Source: Syntrophomonadaceae bacterium (GTDB lineage: Bacteria > Bacillota > Dethiobacteria > PWVN01). Taken from it: 6,118 nt of DNA. Position 1 is the stretch's first letter. The number at the start of each line of letters is the position of its first letter. Of the stretch, positions 5,882-6,118 are shown piece by piece. Position numbers and translations under genes: made by a program. The stretch spans positions 1-6,118 of the forward strand of contig SLHK01000139.1 in NCBI GenBank assembly GCA_007136165.1, in the 5' to 3' direction. Below the pieces are notes generated by a model that saw nothing but the letters and a program-made list of their open reading frames with translations, did not search any database and was not told the origin of the DNA.

Positions 5882-5895
5882 TTAATGGGTTTTGT
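5869..5895 (-). promoter_or_regulatory. Candidate sigma-E/sigma-K type promoter of sigK
   Basis: The minus strand has CATAGAAT at 5876-5869, seven of eight matches to the mother-cell -10 CATACAAT. An AC dinucleotide at 5895-5894 lies 17 bases upstream, as in sigma-K -35 elements. Transcription would begin at about 5862, near the palindrome loop, and give a short leader containing only the second arm. Bacillus sigK is known to be read by sigma-E and then sigma-K, so such a promoter is expected here. Confidence 0.45.
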
Positions 5896-5916
5896 GCAAG
5901 TCCACCAACTATTTTT

Positions 5917-6009
5917 TGGGGTCTTGAGTTATTTATTTACTCCATCCCGGTTACAAAACTTGAAATACTGAAAAATCAAAAGTAACTCAATAACTCAAGC
6001 CTGACCCCA
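5917..6009. repeat. 93-bp element with imperfect terminal inverted repeats (REP/MITE-like)
   Basis: The element begins TGGGGTC (5917-5923) and ends GACCCCA (6003-6009). Inside these ends TTGAGTTATT (5924-5933) pairs with AATAACTCAA (5989-5998). Partial pairing continues to 5941 and 5981, and four extra bases (GCCT, 5999-6002) are unpaired on the right side. A tandem TAACTCAA copy lies at 5983-5990 and 5991-5998. About 39 bases form the centre, too short to code. From memory, GGGGTCAGGC-like ends occur near REP-associated Y1 transposases, so a non-autonomous mobilised element is plausible. A plain intergenic hairpin is the alternative. Confidence 0.5.
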
Positions 6010-6029
6010 GTTATGTTAACTTGGGTGGG

Positions 6030-6118
6030 TTAGTGGAGGTTCCAGATTGCTTCCGTGATTTCCTTGAAGACGGCGGCGGAGGTGGCATTTCCTATGGCTT
6101 CCTCGATAAAAACAACCA
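6030..6118 (-). CDS. C-terminal end of a protein, possibly a penicillin-binding transpeptidase (cut by window edge)
   Basis: Only the last 28 codons and the TAA stop are present. The visible sequence starts V-V-F-I-E-E-A-I-G-N and continues A-T-S-A-A-V-F-K-E-I-T-E-A-I-W-N-L-H. This resembles the end of penicillin-binding transpeptidase domains, in which a strand (V-V-x-I-E) is followed by a glycine turn and an A-A-P-V-F-K-E-I helix. Here the Pro of that motif is missing. If correct, it would be a class B type enzyme cross-linking peptidoglycan outside the membrane, perhaps in sporulation given the sigK neighbour. The match is short, so the family call is tentative, but the reading frame itself is well supported by codon usage. 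No clear terminator follows its stop. Confidence 0.45.
   Translation of the reverse strand, partial: VVFIEEAIGNATSAAVFKEITEAIWNLH

Overview
The window looks like chromosomal DNA from an endospore-forming Firmicute of the Clostridia class, most like a Peptococcaceae/Desulfotomaculum/Pelotomaculum-type organism. This rests on a complete sigK sporulation sigma factor, a Gram-positive YqeG phosphatase, strong Shine-Dalgarno sequences of the GGAGG type, and coding regions that are fairly GC-rich while the intergenic spacers are AT-rich. No database search was possible, so the taxonomic placement is inference. Every gene I can support is on the minus strand, so transcription runs from high to low coordinates.

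In transcription order, the window opens with the last 28 codons of a protein that resembles the C-terminus of a penicillin-binding transpeptidase (6118-6030). An intergenic spacer follows, holding a 93-bp element with palindromic ends (5917-6009) and a perfect-core palindrome just upstream of sigK (5848-5881). sigK (5838-5125) is uninterrupted, keeps a pro-sequence and appears to start at TTG. A hairpin (5070-5033) probably ends it. yqeG (4902-4396) has its own extended -10 promoter and a strong terminator that overlaps its stop codon. Two small genes of 46 and 63 codons come next (4286-4146 and 4080-3889), the second ended by a strong terminator. aroE (3773-2913) encodes shikimate dehydrogenase and is followed by a terminator at 2804-2830.

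The last third is a type IV pilus or competence-pilus operon: pilB (assembly ATPase, 2646-1363), pilT (retraction ATPase, 1350-301) and the start of pilC (platform protein, 248 to beyond the window edge). The pilB stop codon overlaps the pilT ribosome-binding site, so these genes are very likely co-transcribed and translationally coupled. PilB lacks the usual N-terminal domain and PilC starts almost directly at its first transmembrane-platform domain. Both are therefore compact like ComGA and ComGB, yet a PilT is present.

I see no CRISPR array, toxin-antitoxin pair, phage module or clearly new multigene system. The most interesting signals are the sigK leader (a palindrome that could be a mother-cell promoter or an SD-masking hairpin, plus an out-of-frame ATG), the palindromic 93-bp element, the two small unrecognised genes, and the compact pilus machinery.
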